Origin: Arthrobacter dokdonellae
GTDB taxonomy: Bacteria > Actinomycetota > Actinomycetes > Actinomycetales > Micrococcaceae
Assembly: GCF_003268655.1 (NCBI RefSeq)
Contig: NZ_CP029642.1
Coordinates: forward strand, 1,364,001-1,428,000
DNA: 64,000 nt
Reading direction: 5' to 3'
Shown here piece after piece: positions 53,467-62,601 of this stretch. A program made the position numbers and the translations under genes. Under the pieces are notes generated by a model that saw only the letters and a list, made by a program, of their open reading frames with translations, searched no databases and was not told where the DNA came from. Numbering within the stretch: position 1 is the stretch's first letter; each line of letters opens with the position of its first letter.

Positions 53467-55047
53467 CTAGGCAGTTTTCTTGGCAGCGGTCATGCGTTTC
53501 ATCAACGATTCCTGGCTGGCCTGGTTCTTGTTGAGGACGCCGGTGATGGCGCCCTCGAAAATGGTGTAGATCCGGTCGGAAATGCCCAGCAGCTCCGGCA
53601 GTTCCGAGGAGATGACGATGACTCCCTTGCCTTGGTTGGCGAGCGCCTGGATGATCCCGTAGATCTCGTACTTGGCCCCGACGTCGATCCCGCGTGTGGG
53701 TTCGTCGAGGATGAGCAGGTCCGGGTCCGTGAACATCCACTTGGCGAGGACCACTTTTTGTTGGTTTCCGCCGGAGAGCTTGGAGACACCTTCGTCCACG
53801 CTGGGTGTCTTGGTGCGCAGCTGCTTGCGGTATTGCTCTGCCACCGCGTATTCCTTGCCGAGGTCGACGACGGATCGCTTCGAGATGGCGCCCAGGTTGG
53901 CCGAGACGGTGGTGGTCTTGATGTCGTCGAGCAGGTTCAGGCCCAGGCTCTTGCGGTCTTCGGTGACGTAGCCGAGGCCGTGCCTGATGGCCTCGGGGAC
54001 GTTGCGGAGGGTGATTTCCTTGCCGTCCTTGATGATCTGCCCGGACATGTAGTTGCCGTAGGAGCGGCCGAAGATGGACCGGGCCAGTTCGGTGCGGCCG
54101 GCGCCCATGAGGCCGGCGAAGCCGACGATCTCGCCGCGGCGGACATTGAAGCTGGAGTTCTTGCACACCAGGCGGTCCGCGATATGAGGGTGGCGCACGG
54201 TCCAGTTCTTGACCTCGAAAAAGACCTCGCCGATTTTTGGCGTGTGCTCCGGGAACCGGGATTCGAGGGTCCGGCCCACCATGCCCTTGATGATGCGGTC
54301 CTCATCGACGCCGTCGGCCTTGACGTCCAGGGTCTCGATCGACTTGCCGTCCCGGATGATGGTGATGGAGTCGGAGACCTGCTCGATCTCATTGAGCTTG
54401 TGGGAGATCATGATGCAGCTGATGCCCTTGCCCTTCAACCCCCGGATCAGGTCCAGGAGATGCTGCGAATCGGACTCGTTCAGGGCGGCGGTGGGCTCGT
54501 CGAGGATGAGCAGCTTGACCGACTTGTTCAGGGCCTTCGCGATTTCCACGAGCTGCTGCTTGCCGACGCCGATTTCCTTGATCGGGGTGTCGGGGTCCTC
54601 GTTCAGCCCGACGCGGGCCATCAGTTCCAGTGAGCGCATGCGGGCCTCGGCCCAGTTGATGACGCCGAACCTTGTGGGCTCGTTGCCCAAGAAGATGTTC
54701 TCCATGATGGACAGCTCTGGGATCAGGGCCAGTTCCTGATGGATGATGACGATCCCGGCGTTTTCGCTGGCTCGGATGTCCTTGAACTCGCAGGTCTCGC
54801 CTTGGAAAACGATGTCGCCCTCGTAGCTGCCGAACGGGTAGACGCCGGAGAGGACCTTCATGAGCGTGGACTTCCCGGCGCCGTTCTCGCCACAAATGGA
54901 GTGAATCTCGCTGGCGCGGACGGTGATGGAAACGTCGGAGAGTGCCTTGACGCCGGGGAATTCCTTGGTGATGGAGCGCATCTGGAGAATGATGGGGCTT
55001 GCGGGCGTCATGTGGGGGTCGCTTTCCAAGACGGACGTCTTTGTCAT
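53467..55047 (-). CDS. gguA: Sugar ABC ATPase GguA/MmsA type
   Basis: This is a double ABC ATPase of about 526 residues. The first half has Walker [10 protein letters not shown], signature [14 protein letters not shown] and Walker [12 protein letters not shown]. The second half has the usual degenerate Walker A (GLMGAGRTE), signature [14 protein letters not shown] and [13 protein letters not shown]. The start is ATG 55047 or 55011; the latter gives the more typical 514 residues, but neither has a strong ribosome site. The promoter lies just upstream with a ROK half-site. Confidence 0.93.
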   Translation of the reverse strand: MTKTSVLESDPHMTPASPIILQMRSITKEFPGVKALSDVSITVRASEIHSICGENGAGKSTLMKVLSGVYPFGSYEGDIVFQGETCEFKDIRASENAGIVIIHQELALIPELSIMENIFLGNEPTRFGVINWAEARMRSLELMARVGLNEDPDTPIKEIGVGKQQLVEIAKALNKSVKLLILDEPTAALNESDSQHLLDLIRGLKGKGISCIMISHKLNEIEQVSDSITIIRDGKSIETLDVKADGVDEDRIIKGMVGRTLESRFPEHTPKIGEVFFEVKNWTVRHPHIADRLVCKNSSFNVRRGEIVGFAGLMGAGRTELARSIFGRSYGNYMSGQIIKDGKEITLRNVPEAIRHGLGYVTEDRKSLGLNLLDDIKTTTVSANLGAISKRSVVDLGKEYAVAEQYRKQLRTKTPSVDEGVSKLSGGNQQKVVLAKWMFTDPDLLILDEPTRGIDVGAKYEIYGIIQALANQGKGVIVISSELPELLGISDRIYTIFEGAITGVLNKNQASQESLMKRMTAAKKTA

Positions 55048-55108
55048 TGCGCCACACCCCGGCCGGCAGGATGTGATGCGGTACATCAAAAAAATTGGTA
55101 CTTAGGAG

Positions 55109-55149
55109 ATTCAACTCGGTCGACGTCTTGCCGTCAACCTTTTAACGCA
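55109..55149 (-). promoter_or_regulatory. Promoter and ROK half-site of the sugar ABC operon
   Basis: Read on the minus strand, the half-site TGCGTTAA (55149-55142) is followed after 4 nt by TTGACG (-35, 55137-55132). A 17-bp spacer starting GCAAGACGT and TTGAAT (-10, 55114-55109) come next. The same half-site/4-nt/TTGACG block occurs before the ROK gene, implying shared control. Confidence 0.65.
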
Positions 55150-55166
55150 ACGGGATGGTAACGGTT

Positions 55167-56372
55167 TCAAATGTTTTGCTGTGATGGTTCGTGCTGGAAG
55201 ACCAGCGACACAGCCCCCAGCGCTTCCGACCGGGACCCCAGGGCCGACGTGGCCAGCGTGGTGTTCTCCCCGACGATCGGAACAGCATGGCGCAGCAGGC
55301 CCCGCCGGATGGGCGAAAGCAACAGCTCGCCCAGCGTCGCCAGCGGGCCCCCGATGACGACGACGTCCGGGCTCATGAGGTTGGAGATGTTGGCCAGGGC
55401 CCGCCCCACGGCCGTTCCCGCGTCCTCGAGAACGCGCAGCGTGGTGGAGTCGCCCGACTTGGCATGCTGGACGATGTCATCGGCGTCGACCGGATGGGCC
55501 TTGTCACGGCTCAGAAGCTGGATCATGGTGGCCGTGGAGGCAATGGTCTCCAGGCATCCGCGGTTGCCGCAGCGGCAGATCAGCCCGGCTTCGTTGATGG
55601 TGAGGTGGCCGATTTCCCCGGTCACGCCGATGCTGCCCGAATAGAGCGCGCCGTTCACGATCAGGCCCGCGCCGATGCCCGTGCCGATCTTGACGAATAC
55701 CAGGTTGGGCACGGCCGCGTACGCTCCCCAGGTAATCTGGGCCAGGGCCCCGAGGTTGGCGTCGTTCTCAATGAATACGGGCAGGTCCAGGGCGGACTTG
55801 AGCCGCTCGTGCAGGTTGATTCCCACCCACTCCGGCAGGATGGCGCCCTGGATGACCTTGCCCGTGCGCCGGTCGATGGGACCGGGGATTCCGGCGCCGG
55901 CACCGACCAGCGTGGACCGCGCAATGGCCTTTTCCGTGAGCAGCTCGTCCAGCAGCTTGGCGGCGGCGGCAATTCCCACGGTGGCGTCATGCCCCAGCGG
56001 CAGCGGGATCTGGCGTTCGGCCATCACCTGGTGTGACCTGTTGGCCAGGACCACGCGCACGTGGGTGCGTCCGAAGTCGATCCCGGCGGCAAGGGAGCTG
56101 TCGCCGATGTAACGCACCGAGTGGGCGCGCCGTCCAGAGCTGGTGGTGGCGGTCAGCGTGACCAGGCCCGCCTGGTGCATGCCCTTGACGATGTTCGACA
56201 CCGTTGCGGTGGACAGGCCGGTCAGCCGGGACAGCTCGGCCTGCGTGGCTGGCCCCCCGCGAAGCAGCTGGTCGGTGAGCCGCAGCTGGTTTCGCATCCG
56301 CAGGGCCGATTGTGAACCTGGCTTCGCGGGGGCCCCCGAGGCGAGGCTGGTGCTGCTGTCGTCGTCGAACAT
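55167..56372 (-). CDS. ROK-family transcriptional repressor (XylR/NagC-like)
   Basis: This regulator of about 401 residues has an N-terminal winged helix (about 25-85, ATQAELSRLTGLSTATVSNIV). A ROK sugar-kinase-like domain follows, with AGIDFGRTHVRVVLAN, GAGAGIPGPID, FVKIGTGIGAGLI and the zinc motif CRCGNRGCLE. It lies directly upstream of the sugar ABC operon on the same strand. ATG 56372 is preferred: an in-frame ATG at 56396 would fall between the predicted -35 and the likely transcription start, so translation is probably near-leaderless. The sugar effector is likely the transported sugar. Confidence 0.9.
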   Translation of the reverse strand: MFDDDSSTSLASGAPAKPGSQSALRMRNQLRLTDQLLRGGPATQAELSRLTGLSTATVSNIVKGMHQAGLVTLTATTSSGRRAHSVRYIGDSSLAAGIDFGRTHVRVVLANRSHQVMAERQIPLPLGHDATVGIAAAAKLLDELLTEKAIARSTLVGAGAGIPGPIDRRTGKVIQGAILPEWVGINLHERLKSALDLPVFIENDANLGALAQITWGAYAAVPNLVFVKIGTGIGAGLIVNGALYSGSIGVTGEIGHLTINEAGLICRCGNRGCLETIASTATMIQLLSRDKAHPVDADDIVQHAKSGDSTTLRVLEDAGTAVGRALANISNLMSPDVVVIGGPLATLGELLLSPIRRGLLRHAVPIVGENTTLATSALGSRSEALGAVSLVFQHEPSQQNI

Positions 56373-56403
56373 AAGCACTAGCGTGCCCCATGTCACGCCT
56401 TGC

Positions 56404-56442
56404 CGTCAAGAACTTAACGCACGATTCGTTGTTTGCGTTAAG
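56404..56442 (-). promoter_or_regulatory. Operator and -35 of the ROK regulator gene
   Basis: CTTAACGCA (56413-56421) and TGCGTTAAG (56434-56442) are perfect inverted half-sites 12 bp apart. The downstream half is followed after 4 nt by TTGACG (56409-56404) and GCAAGGCGT. The same wording, with one base difference in the last part, precedes the sugar ABC operon, so the ROK protein probably regulates both itself and the transporter. Confidence 0.65.
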
Positions 56443-56468
56443 CGACTGCAGTCAAAATTGTCGTGCAC

Positions 56469-56987
56469 TCAGCCATGGATTGCCTTGTGCTTGCGCGCGA
56501 GTTCCACGTAGTGCGAGGCATTCTGCTTCACGTGCTCAAGTTCCACCTCCGTCATTTCACGGCGGACCTTCGCCGGGACGCCGGCCACGAGGGAGCCGGG
56601 CGGAATGACCGCGCCTTCCAGGACCACCGCGCCGCCGGCCACCAGGGAGCCGGCCCCCACCACGGCCCCGTTCATGACTGTGGCGCTCATGCCGATCAGG
56701 CAGTTGTCCTCGATGGTGCAGCCGTGCACCACGGCACTGTGGCCCACACTGACGCCGTCGCCGATGGTGGTGGGGAAGCCAAAGTCGGCGTGGAGCACCA
56801 CGTTGTCCTGCAGGTTGGAACCGTTGCCGACCGTAATGGTGGCGGTGTCGCCACGCACCACCACGCCGTAAAAGGCGCTGGAATCGGGGCCCAGCGAGGC
56901 GTCGCCAATGATCGTGGCGGAGGGCGCCACAAAGGCGGATTCGTGGACAGACGGCGTGTGCCCGTCGAAGGGGATCAGCTGGTTCAT
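56469..56987 (-). CDS. Gamma-class carbonic anhydrase family protein
   Basis: This 172-residue left-handed beta-helix (hexapeptide-repeat) protein is of the gamma-carbonic-anhydrase/PaaY/YrdA type. Metal-ligand histidines are in VVLHADFG and VGHSAVVHGC, and VVVRGD precedes them. Many members lack measurable anhydrase activity, and some are CoA-thioesterase or transferase-like. The ATG at 56987 has GGAG five bases upstream. It lies next to the ROK gene but is probably transcribed separately. Confidence 0.9.
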   Translation of the reverse strand: MNQLIPFDGHTPSVHESAFVAPSATIIGDASLGPDSSAFYGVVVRGDTATITVGNGSNLQDNVVLHADFGFPTTIGDGVSVGHSAVVHGCTIEDNCLIGMSATVMNGAVVGAGSLVAGGAVVLEGAVIPPGSLVAGVPAKVRREMTEVELEHVKQNASHYVELARKHKAIHG

Positions 56988-57165
56988 GGGGGCTCCAATT
57001 CTTTGCGGGGCGGTGAAAGTCACCTGCTGCCGATGCTAGCCAAGAGTAGGCCTGGGCAACGGATAAATCATCCCAAATTTCGCCGCATGTGGTGGTTTTG
57101 GCCCCGCTGCACCTCCCCGGGCGGCGCTACTGTGGAGGAAAGCCACGGACAAAGGAGCCGCAAGA

Positions 57166-57963
57166 ATGCTGTTGGCACTGCTGCAGGCCAATGCCGCCCC
57201 GCTGGACGTTGCGGCCAACCTGGAGACCATCCGCCGGGCCGCCCGCGACGCCGCCGACGCGGGCGCTGACGTGCTGCTGACGCCGGAACTGTTCCCGCTC
57301 GGCTACGACCCCCTGCGCATCGGCGCCGAGTTTGACGCCGCGCTGCTGCCCGGCCTCCGGGCCGGGCTGGCGGACCTTGCCCGGAGCTGCGGGATCGGCC
57401 TGGTCTACAGCCTTCCCGTGCACGACGGCGGCACCGGGCTGAACATTTCAGCCACCCTTCTCGACGCGGAGGGCGCCGAGCTGCTCAGCTACGCCAAGGT
57501 GCACCTCTTTGGCCCCGACGAGCGCAAGGCCTTTACCGGTGCGACCCGGCCCCCCGGCGTCGTGCAGTTCAACGGGCTGGCCGTCTCGCTGGTGATTTGC
57601 TACGACGTTGAATTTCCGGAAACGGTGCGCGCCGCGGCCGTGCGCGGGGCCGAGGTGGTGCTGGTGCCCACCGCCCTGGCGCACGGCTTCGACGAGGTCC
57701 CGCAGGTGATCCTGCGTGCGCGGGCGCTGGAAAACCATGTGGCGATCGGCTACGCGAACCATTGCGGCACCGAGTCCGGCGTGGCCTTTGGCGGCGGCAG
57801 CGTCATCGCCGGGCCCGACGGCGCCCTGCTCGCCACGGCGGGCCCGGGACCGGAGCTGCTGTACGCCCGGCTGGACCCGGGGGCCATCCGGGCCAGCCGG
57901 GTCGAGGTCCCTTACCTGGCCGGGCGCCGCCCCGATCTGTACCGGGACTGGGACCGGGGTTAG
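57166..57963 (+). CDS. davA: Carbon-nitrogen hydrolase, DavA-like amidase
   Basis: This 265-residue nitrilase-superfamily amidase has a complete catalytic triad: E41 (TPELFPLGY), K111 (YAKVHLFG) and C145 (VICYDVEFPE). It resembles 5-aminopentanamidase DavA in length and in the segments HLFGPDERKAF, LVPTA, RARALENHVAIGYANHCG and PYLAGRRPDLY. DavA hydrolyses 5-aminovaleramide to 5-aminovalerate in lysine breakdown; indole-acetamide or guanidinobutyramide are possible alternatives. The DavB-like gene 4.6 kb downstream supports this pathway. Confidence 0.82.
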   Translation: MLLALLQANAAPLDVAANLETIRRAARDAADAGADVLLTPELFPLGYDPLRIGAEFDAALLPGLRAGLADLARSCGIGLVYSLPVHDGGTGLNISATLLDAEGAELLSYAKVHLFGPDERKAFTGATRPPGVVQFNGLAVSLVICYDVEFPETVRAAAVRGAEVVLVPTALAHGFDEVPQVILRARALENHVAIGYANHCGTESGVAFGGGSVIAGPDGALLATAGPGPELLYARLDPGAIRASRVEVPYLAGRRPDLYRDWDRG

Positions 57964-58010
57964 ACCGGGGTCTCGACGCGCTCGCGGGGCTCGTTGCTCG
58001 GCCACCGGCG
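57964..58010. repeat. REP-like palindromic repeat
   Basis: ACCGGGGTCTCGACGCGCTC, then GCGGGGCTCGTTGCTCGGCC and ACCGG. It is nearly the same as the repeat embedded in the kinase gene at 1028-1060. It lies between convergent davA and pucR genes. Confidence 0.6.
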
Positions 58011-58075
58011 TGCGGGCGTGGGCCCGGCCGAGGCCCGGGCCCACGCCCGCAGGGTTCCCCGGCCGAGGAACGAGG

Positions 58076-59719
58076 TTAGGGGGCGGGTGGGGAGTATTGC
58101 AGGGCGATCAACAGGTCGGCGCGGGTCTGGGCGTCATTGGGGTCGCGCGCCAGCAGCTCGAAGGCCGTGCCGATGTGCCGGCGGACGCTGTTGCGGTGCA
58201 GCGCCAGTGCCTTGGCCGTGGCGTCCCAGCTGCCGTTGCGGGCCAGCCAGGCGCGCAGCACCTCCACCAACACGTCCCGGCGTTCGGGCTCCAGCTCCAG
58301 CAGCGGCCCCAGGACCTGCCCGGCCAGCATGGTGCCGGCCTCGCGCCCCAGCAGGCCGGTCACGGTCCAGGTCACCGAGTCGACGCGCAGCGTCTGCGCG
58401 GTGGACCGGGCCCGGGCGCGCAGCGACCCCGCCCGCTGGTAGGCGGCCGGAAGGTCGTTGGGCTCCACGGGATCGCCGATCACCAGCCGCCAGCCCAGCC
58501 GCTCCGCCTCTGCCACTGCCGCCTCGTCCACCTTCAGCCGGGTCACGGCGGCGAAGCCGTACTCCGTGATCTCCACCAGCTTGGTGTCGAAGATCCGCCG
58601 CCACTGCAGCAGCTCGCGCACGGGGCTGTCGGTGGTCCTCCACTGCGGCGCGTCCACGTTGACTCCCTGCACCACGCGCATGGGCGCCGAGCGCGTCGAC
58701 GACAGGCTCTGCGCCATGAGGTCCTTGGCCGCTGTAACCTGACGGGAGGTACCGCCGGAGAGCGTCTCCGGGTGCAGCAGCAGGGCGGTGGCCAGCTGGC
58801 TCGGGGCCAGGGAGCCGCTGGTGCGCTGCCGCGAGAGCAGTTCGAGCAGCCCGACGGCGGCCGAAACAATGTTGTTGTGCGCCGGCGCCAGCCGCTCGGC
58901 CGAGCCGATCACCAGCGCGCCCAGGTTGACGTCGCGGGTGCTGCGCAGGGGGTGCCCCACCACGCATTCGGAGCCCGGCACCGGGTAGCTGTCCACCTCC
59001 ACGCGGGGCCCCGACCCCTGGAACAGCCGCTCCAGCAGCGGCCCCAGCACGGCGACGTCGGCCGGGTTGGCCCCGGCGCGCGACCTGACTTTCCCGTCGG
59101 CCCCCACCAGCACGGCCCAGCACGGGACCCGCTGCACCAGTGTGCCCAGGACCTCGTGGTCGGGGCGCGGCGACAGCACGGCGCGCATGAGCAGGCGGTT
59201 GGTCTCCGCCAGGCTGCGGAACACCTTGGCGGAGTCGGATTCGAGCAGCTGCGCAAACTGCAGGCCGATCGCGGCGAACGGGACCGACGGCGGCACCTCC
59301 ACGAGCGTGATCCCGTGCCGCCGGCAGGACGCCACCAGCGCCGCCGGCACCTCGTCGTGGTATGGGGTCAGGCCAAAGCCCACGGCGCACACGCGCGCCC
59401 CGGCCAGCCGCGCCACGTACGCCTCAATCGCGTCCGCGGTGCCGCCGTCGGCCATCAGGGGGAGCCCGGCGGTGAGGACAAACTCCCCGTCCATCAGGTA
59501 CGGGGTGGGATCCTCGAGCTCGCTGGGCTCCACCCAGCGCAGGCGCGCGTCCAAGTCCCCCACGTGGCGGATCAGCAGCTCGGAGGGCAGGTCGGCCAGG
59601 AACTGCCCGAGCGTGACGGAGCGGAAGCGGGACTCGACTTCCTCGTCGGAGAGCGGCAGGGCGCGCACACGGCCGGCGGTGCCTCCAAGAGTGCTGCCGC
59701 CGCCTGCGCTAGCGGCCAT
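58076..59719 (-). CDS. PucR-family transcriptional regulator
   Basis: This 547-residue regulator has an N-terminal PucR (purine-catabolism-regulator-like) domain, about 35-150 (VTLGQFLADLPSELLI, EPSELEDPTPYL, then VPPSVPFAAIG). A central domain and a C-terminal PucR-type HTH (about 480-540, NGSWDATAKALALHRNSVRRHI) follow. Such activators control amino-acid, polyamine or purine catabolism. Its ATG overlaps the racemase stop by 11 bp, so the two are co-transcribed opposite the permease/oxygenase genes they probably control. Confidence 0.9.
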   Translation of the reverse strand: MAASAGGGSTLGGTAGRVRALPLSDEEVESRFRSVTLGQFLADLPSELLIRHVGDLDARLRWVEPSELEDPTPYLMDGEFVLTAGLPLMADGGTADAIEAYVARLAGARVCAVGFGLTPYHDEVPAALVASCRRHGITLVEVPPSVPFAAIGLQFAQLLESDSAKVFRSLAETNRLLMRAVLSPRPDHEVLGTLVQRVPCWAVLVGADGKVRSRAGANPADVAVLGPLLERLFQGSGPRVEVDSYPVPGSECVVGHPLRSTRDVNLGALVIGSAERLAPAHNNIVSAAVGLLELLSRQRTSGSLAPSQLATALLLHPETLSGGTSRQVTAAKDLMAQSLSSTRSAPMRVVQGVNVDAPQWRTTDSPVRELLQWRRIFDTKLVEITEYGFAAVTRLKVDEAAVAEAERLGWRLVIGDPVEPNDLPAAYQRAGSLRARARSTAQTLRVDSVTWTVTGLLGREAGTMLAGQVLGPLLELEPERRDVLVEVLRAWLARNGSWDATAKALALHRNSVRRHIGTAFELLARDPNDAQTRADLLIALQYSPPAP

Positions 59720-60884
59720 GGGTGTACACCCGCTGCAGCCTCGGGGCGATCCGGTTGATGATCTCGTCGCCGTGGCTGTTGATGGCCGAGCCCCAGTCGT
59801 CGGCGCTCGCCGCCCCGGCGGCCGGGTCGCCGAACAGCAGGGCCGGGTCGCCCACGCGGACCGAGGTTTCGTGACCCAGGTCCACCATGAACTGGTCCAT
59901 GCAGACCTTGCCGATCACCGGCACCCGGCGCCCGCCCACCATGACGATGCGCGAGCCGGAGATGCCCTTGGGGATGCCGTCCGCGTAGCCGAGCGGGATC
60001 AGGCCCAGGTAGCGGGACTCGTGCGTGATGGCGCGGTGCTCGTAGCTGACGCCGGTGCCGGCCGGGACGTGCTTGACCAGCACCACCGGCGCCGTGACGG
60101 AGAGGGCCGGGCGCAGACCGTGGTCGGCCGGGTCGATGTGATCGGCGGGGGAGAGGCCGTAGATGGCGAGCCCGGCGCGGACCATGTCGAAGTGGAACCC
60201 GGGACGGGCCAGGATGTTCGCGGAACTGGAGACGTGGCGCAGCGTGGGAGCCAGCCCGGCGTCGTGCGCCTCCCTGACGGCCTGCTCGAAGTCGGCGACG
60301 GCGGCTGTGTTGGCCGGGTGGGCGGGCACGTCGGCCCAGGCCAGGTGCGTCCACACGCCGCGGACGACCACGTGCCCGGCCAGCTCCGCCGCGCGGGCCG
60401 CCGCGACGAGCGCCGTCCAGTCCTCGTGCCGGGCGCCGCCACGGCTCAGGCCGCTGTCCAGCTCCAGGTGGATGAAGGCGGTGCGGCCCAGGGCGCGTGC
60501 CGTGCCGGCCACCACGTCCAGCTGGGCGGGGCTGCCCAGCGAGATGTCAATGTCATGTTCCACCGCCTCGGCGATGGCCCCGCCCGCATTGGTGGCCAGG
60601 TAGAGCCACGCGAGGATGGGCGCGGTGATGCCGCTGCGGCGCAGGGCCAGGGCCTCGGACAGCTGGGCCGTGCCGAGCCAGTCGGCGCCCGCGGCCAGCG
60701 CGGTGCGGGCCGTCTCCAGCAGGCCGTGGCCGTAGGCGTTACCCTTGACCACGGCCATGAAGTGCGGCGCCCGGGAACGCTCCCGGAGGACGGCCACATT
60801 GTGGGCGATGGCCTCCAGGTCCACGCTGACGGTGCCGGTGGTGAAGCCGGAAGCATCAACGGCCGGTAGTGCATTTTGTCTCAT
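59709..60884 (-). CDS. alr: Alanine-racemase-family PLP enzyme
   Basis: This 391-residue fold-type III PLP racemase has the PLP-binding K47 in AVVKGNAYGHG and catalytic Tyr281 in GTGVSYEHR, with CMDQFMVDLG near 320. It lacks a signal peptide, so it is not a periplasmic broad-specificity racemase. It is not in the usual alr context of cell-wall genes but overlaps pucR and diverges from the amino-acid permease and DavB-like genes. It may therefore be a catabolic racemase feeding D- or L-amino acids into that route. ATG 60884 has no ribosome site and may be near-leaderless. Confidence 0.88.
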   Translation of the reverse strand: MRQNALPAVDASGFTTGTVSVDLEAIAHNVAVLRERSRAPHFMAVVKGNAYGHGLLETARTALAAGADWLGTAQLSEALALRRSGITAPILAWLYLATNAGGAIAEAVEHDIDISLGSPAQLDVVAGTARALGRTAFIHLELDSGLSRGGARHEDWTALVAAARAAELAGHVVVRGVWTHLAWADVPAHPANTAAVADFEQAVREAHDAGLAPTLRHVSSSANILARPGFHFDMVRAGLAIYGLSPADHIDPADHGLRPALSVTAPVVLVKHVPAGTGVSYEHRAITHESRYLGLIPLGYADGIPKGISGSRIVMVGGRRVPVIGKVCMDQFMVDLGHETSVRVGDPALLFGDPAAGAASADDWGSAINSHGDEIINRIAPRLQRVYTHGR

Positions 60885-60999
60885 GAGAAGAGAGTACAGG
60901 ATGATTTGCACATTTTGAGACGTGTGTCACAGCCCTATTGTTGAGTCAGGGGGACGCACCGCCTGCACCCGCAGGACCCGAGAAGAATTGGATTGAGGA

Positions 61000-62598
61000 A
61001 TGACACTAAGTGATCAGCGCGCCCCGCGGTCAAAGGCGACCGCCGGCGGAACTGACGGCGCACCCCAAGGCCGGGGACCCGCCGTCGGACTTGGCACCCA
61101 GCTCATGCGCCGCAAGCCGCTGGGCCAGATGCTCCACGAGGCCGGCAACGGCACCGACGGCCGGAAGCTGGTGCGCAGCTTTGGCGTGCTGCAACTGACC
61201 ATGATCAGCGTGGGCGCTACCCTGGGCACCGGCATCCTGGTGATCCTGGGCGACTCCGTGCCGCTGGCCGGGCCCGCCGTCTTCATCTCCTTCCTCATTG
61301 CCGGCATCGCCGCCCTGCTTTCCGCCGTCTCCTACGCCGAGATGGCCGGCATGGTCCCGGTTTCCGGCTCCAGCTACTCGTACACCTACGCCACCCTGGG
61401 CGAGGGCATGGCCTGGATCTGCGGCTGGTGCCTGGTGCTGGAATACGCGGTGTCCGTGGCCGCCGTGGCCGTGGGCGCCGGGCAGTACATCAACGAATCC
61501 GTGGCAGGCTTCGGCTGGGCGCTGCCGGACTTCATCTCCCAGCCCCCGGGCTCCGGCGGCTTCCTCAACCTGCCCGCCATGGCCATTGTGCTTCTGGCCA
61601 TGTTCCTGCTGGTGCGCGGCGCCAAGGAAAGCGCCTGGATCAACACCGTCATCGTGTTTGTCAAGATCCTCATCCTGCTGTTCTTCTGCGCCATCGCGTT
61701 CACCGCCTTCCACGCCGGGAACTTCAGCCCGCTGATGCCCATGGGCGCCGCCGGCGTTTCGGCGGCCGCGTCGCGCGTGTTCTTCTCCTACATCGGCTTC
61801 GACGCAGCCTCCACCGCCGGCGAGGAAGCGAAAAACCCGCAGCGCGACCTCCCCCGGGCCATCATGCTCTCCATGCTCATCGTCACCTCGCTGTACGTGC
61901 TGGTGGCCGTGGCAGCCGTCGGCGCCCGCCAGTGGACCTGGTTTGCCGGCACGCAGGCCGCCCTGGTCCAGATCCTGCTGGAAATCACGCACCAGCCGTG
62001 GATGGGCCTGGTGTTCTCCGTGGGCGCCGTGCTCGCCATCGCCTCCATCGTCCTGACGGTGCTCTACGGCCAGACCCGCATCCTGATGTCCATGTCCCGC
62101 GACGGCCTGGTGCCGAAGATCTTCGGCCGCATCTCCGAAAAGCGCGGCACGCCGGTGGCCGGCACGCTGATCGTGGGCATCGCCGTCGCACTGACCGCCG
62201 GACTTATCCCGCTGGGCGCGCTCGCCGACGCCACCAGCATCGGCACGCTCTTCGCCTTCGCCCTGGTCAACGTCGCCGTGATCTACCTGCGCCGCAACCG
62301 CCCCGACCTCAAGCGCACCTACAGGGTGGCGTTCTACCCGGCGACCCCCATCCTCGGCTCCCTCATGTGCCTCTACCTGATGGTCAACCTCGGCGGCATC
62401 ACCTGGGTCGTGTTTGTCGCCTGGATGCTGATGGGACTGCTGGCCTACTTTGGCTACGGCCGCCGCCACTCCCGCGTCGCCGCCCTCACCGAGGCCGAGT
62501 ACCGGGAGCTGTCCGCCCGCTCGCTTGAGACCATTGACATGTTCGACGCCGCGTCCCCGGCCCCGGCAGCCGGCTCACCCGACACGAAGGCCCCGTAG
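61000..62598 (+). CDS. APC-superfamily amino-acid permease (CAT-like)
   Basis: This 532-residue amino-acid permease has 12-13 helices and resembles the cationic amino-acid transporter group. FGVLQLTMISVGATLGTGILVILGD begins helix 1 (two stretches). AEMAGMVPVSGSSYSYTYATLGE, VFFSYIGFDAASTAGEEAKNPQRDLP and LYGQTRILMSMSRDGLVP follow. GAGGA precedes the ATG. It ends 3 bp before the DavB-like gene, so lysine, arginine or another substrate of that oxygenase is the likely cargo. Confidence 0.92.
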   Translation: MTLSDQRAPRSKATAGGTDGAPQGRGPAVGLGTQLMRRKPLGQMLHEAGNGTDGRKLVRSFGVLQLTMISVGATLGTGILVILGDSVPLAGPAVFISFLIAGIAALLSAVSYAEMAGMVPVSGSSYSYTYATLGEGMAWICGWCLVLEYAVSVAAVAVGAGQYINESVAGFGWALPDFISQPPGSGGFLNLPAMAIVLLAMFLLVRGAKESAWINTVIVFVKILILLFFCAIAFTAFHAGNFSPLMPMGAAGVSAAASRVFFSYIGFDAASTAGEEAKNPQRDLPRAIMLSMLIVTSLYVLVAVAAVGARQWTWFAGTQAALVQILLEITHQPWMGLVFSVGAVLAIASIVLTVLYGQTRILMSMSRDGLVPKIFGRISEKRGTPVAGTLIVGIAVALTAGLIPLGALADATSIGTLFAFALVNVAVIYLRRNRPDLKRTYRVAFYPATPILGSLMCLYLMVNLGGITWVVFVAWMLMGLLAYFGYGRRHSRVAALTEAEYRELSARSLETIDMFDAASPAPAAGSPDTKAP

Positions 62599-62601
62599 CC
62601 A

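Noticed and set aside
60873..60925. TGTCTCAT and TGAGACG inverted motifs around the racemase start as a PucR site
   Set aside because: Short and imperfect; several other pairings are equally good in this A/T-rich spacer.
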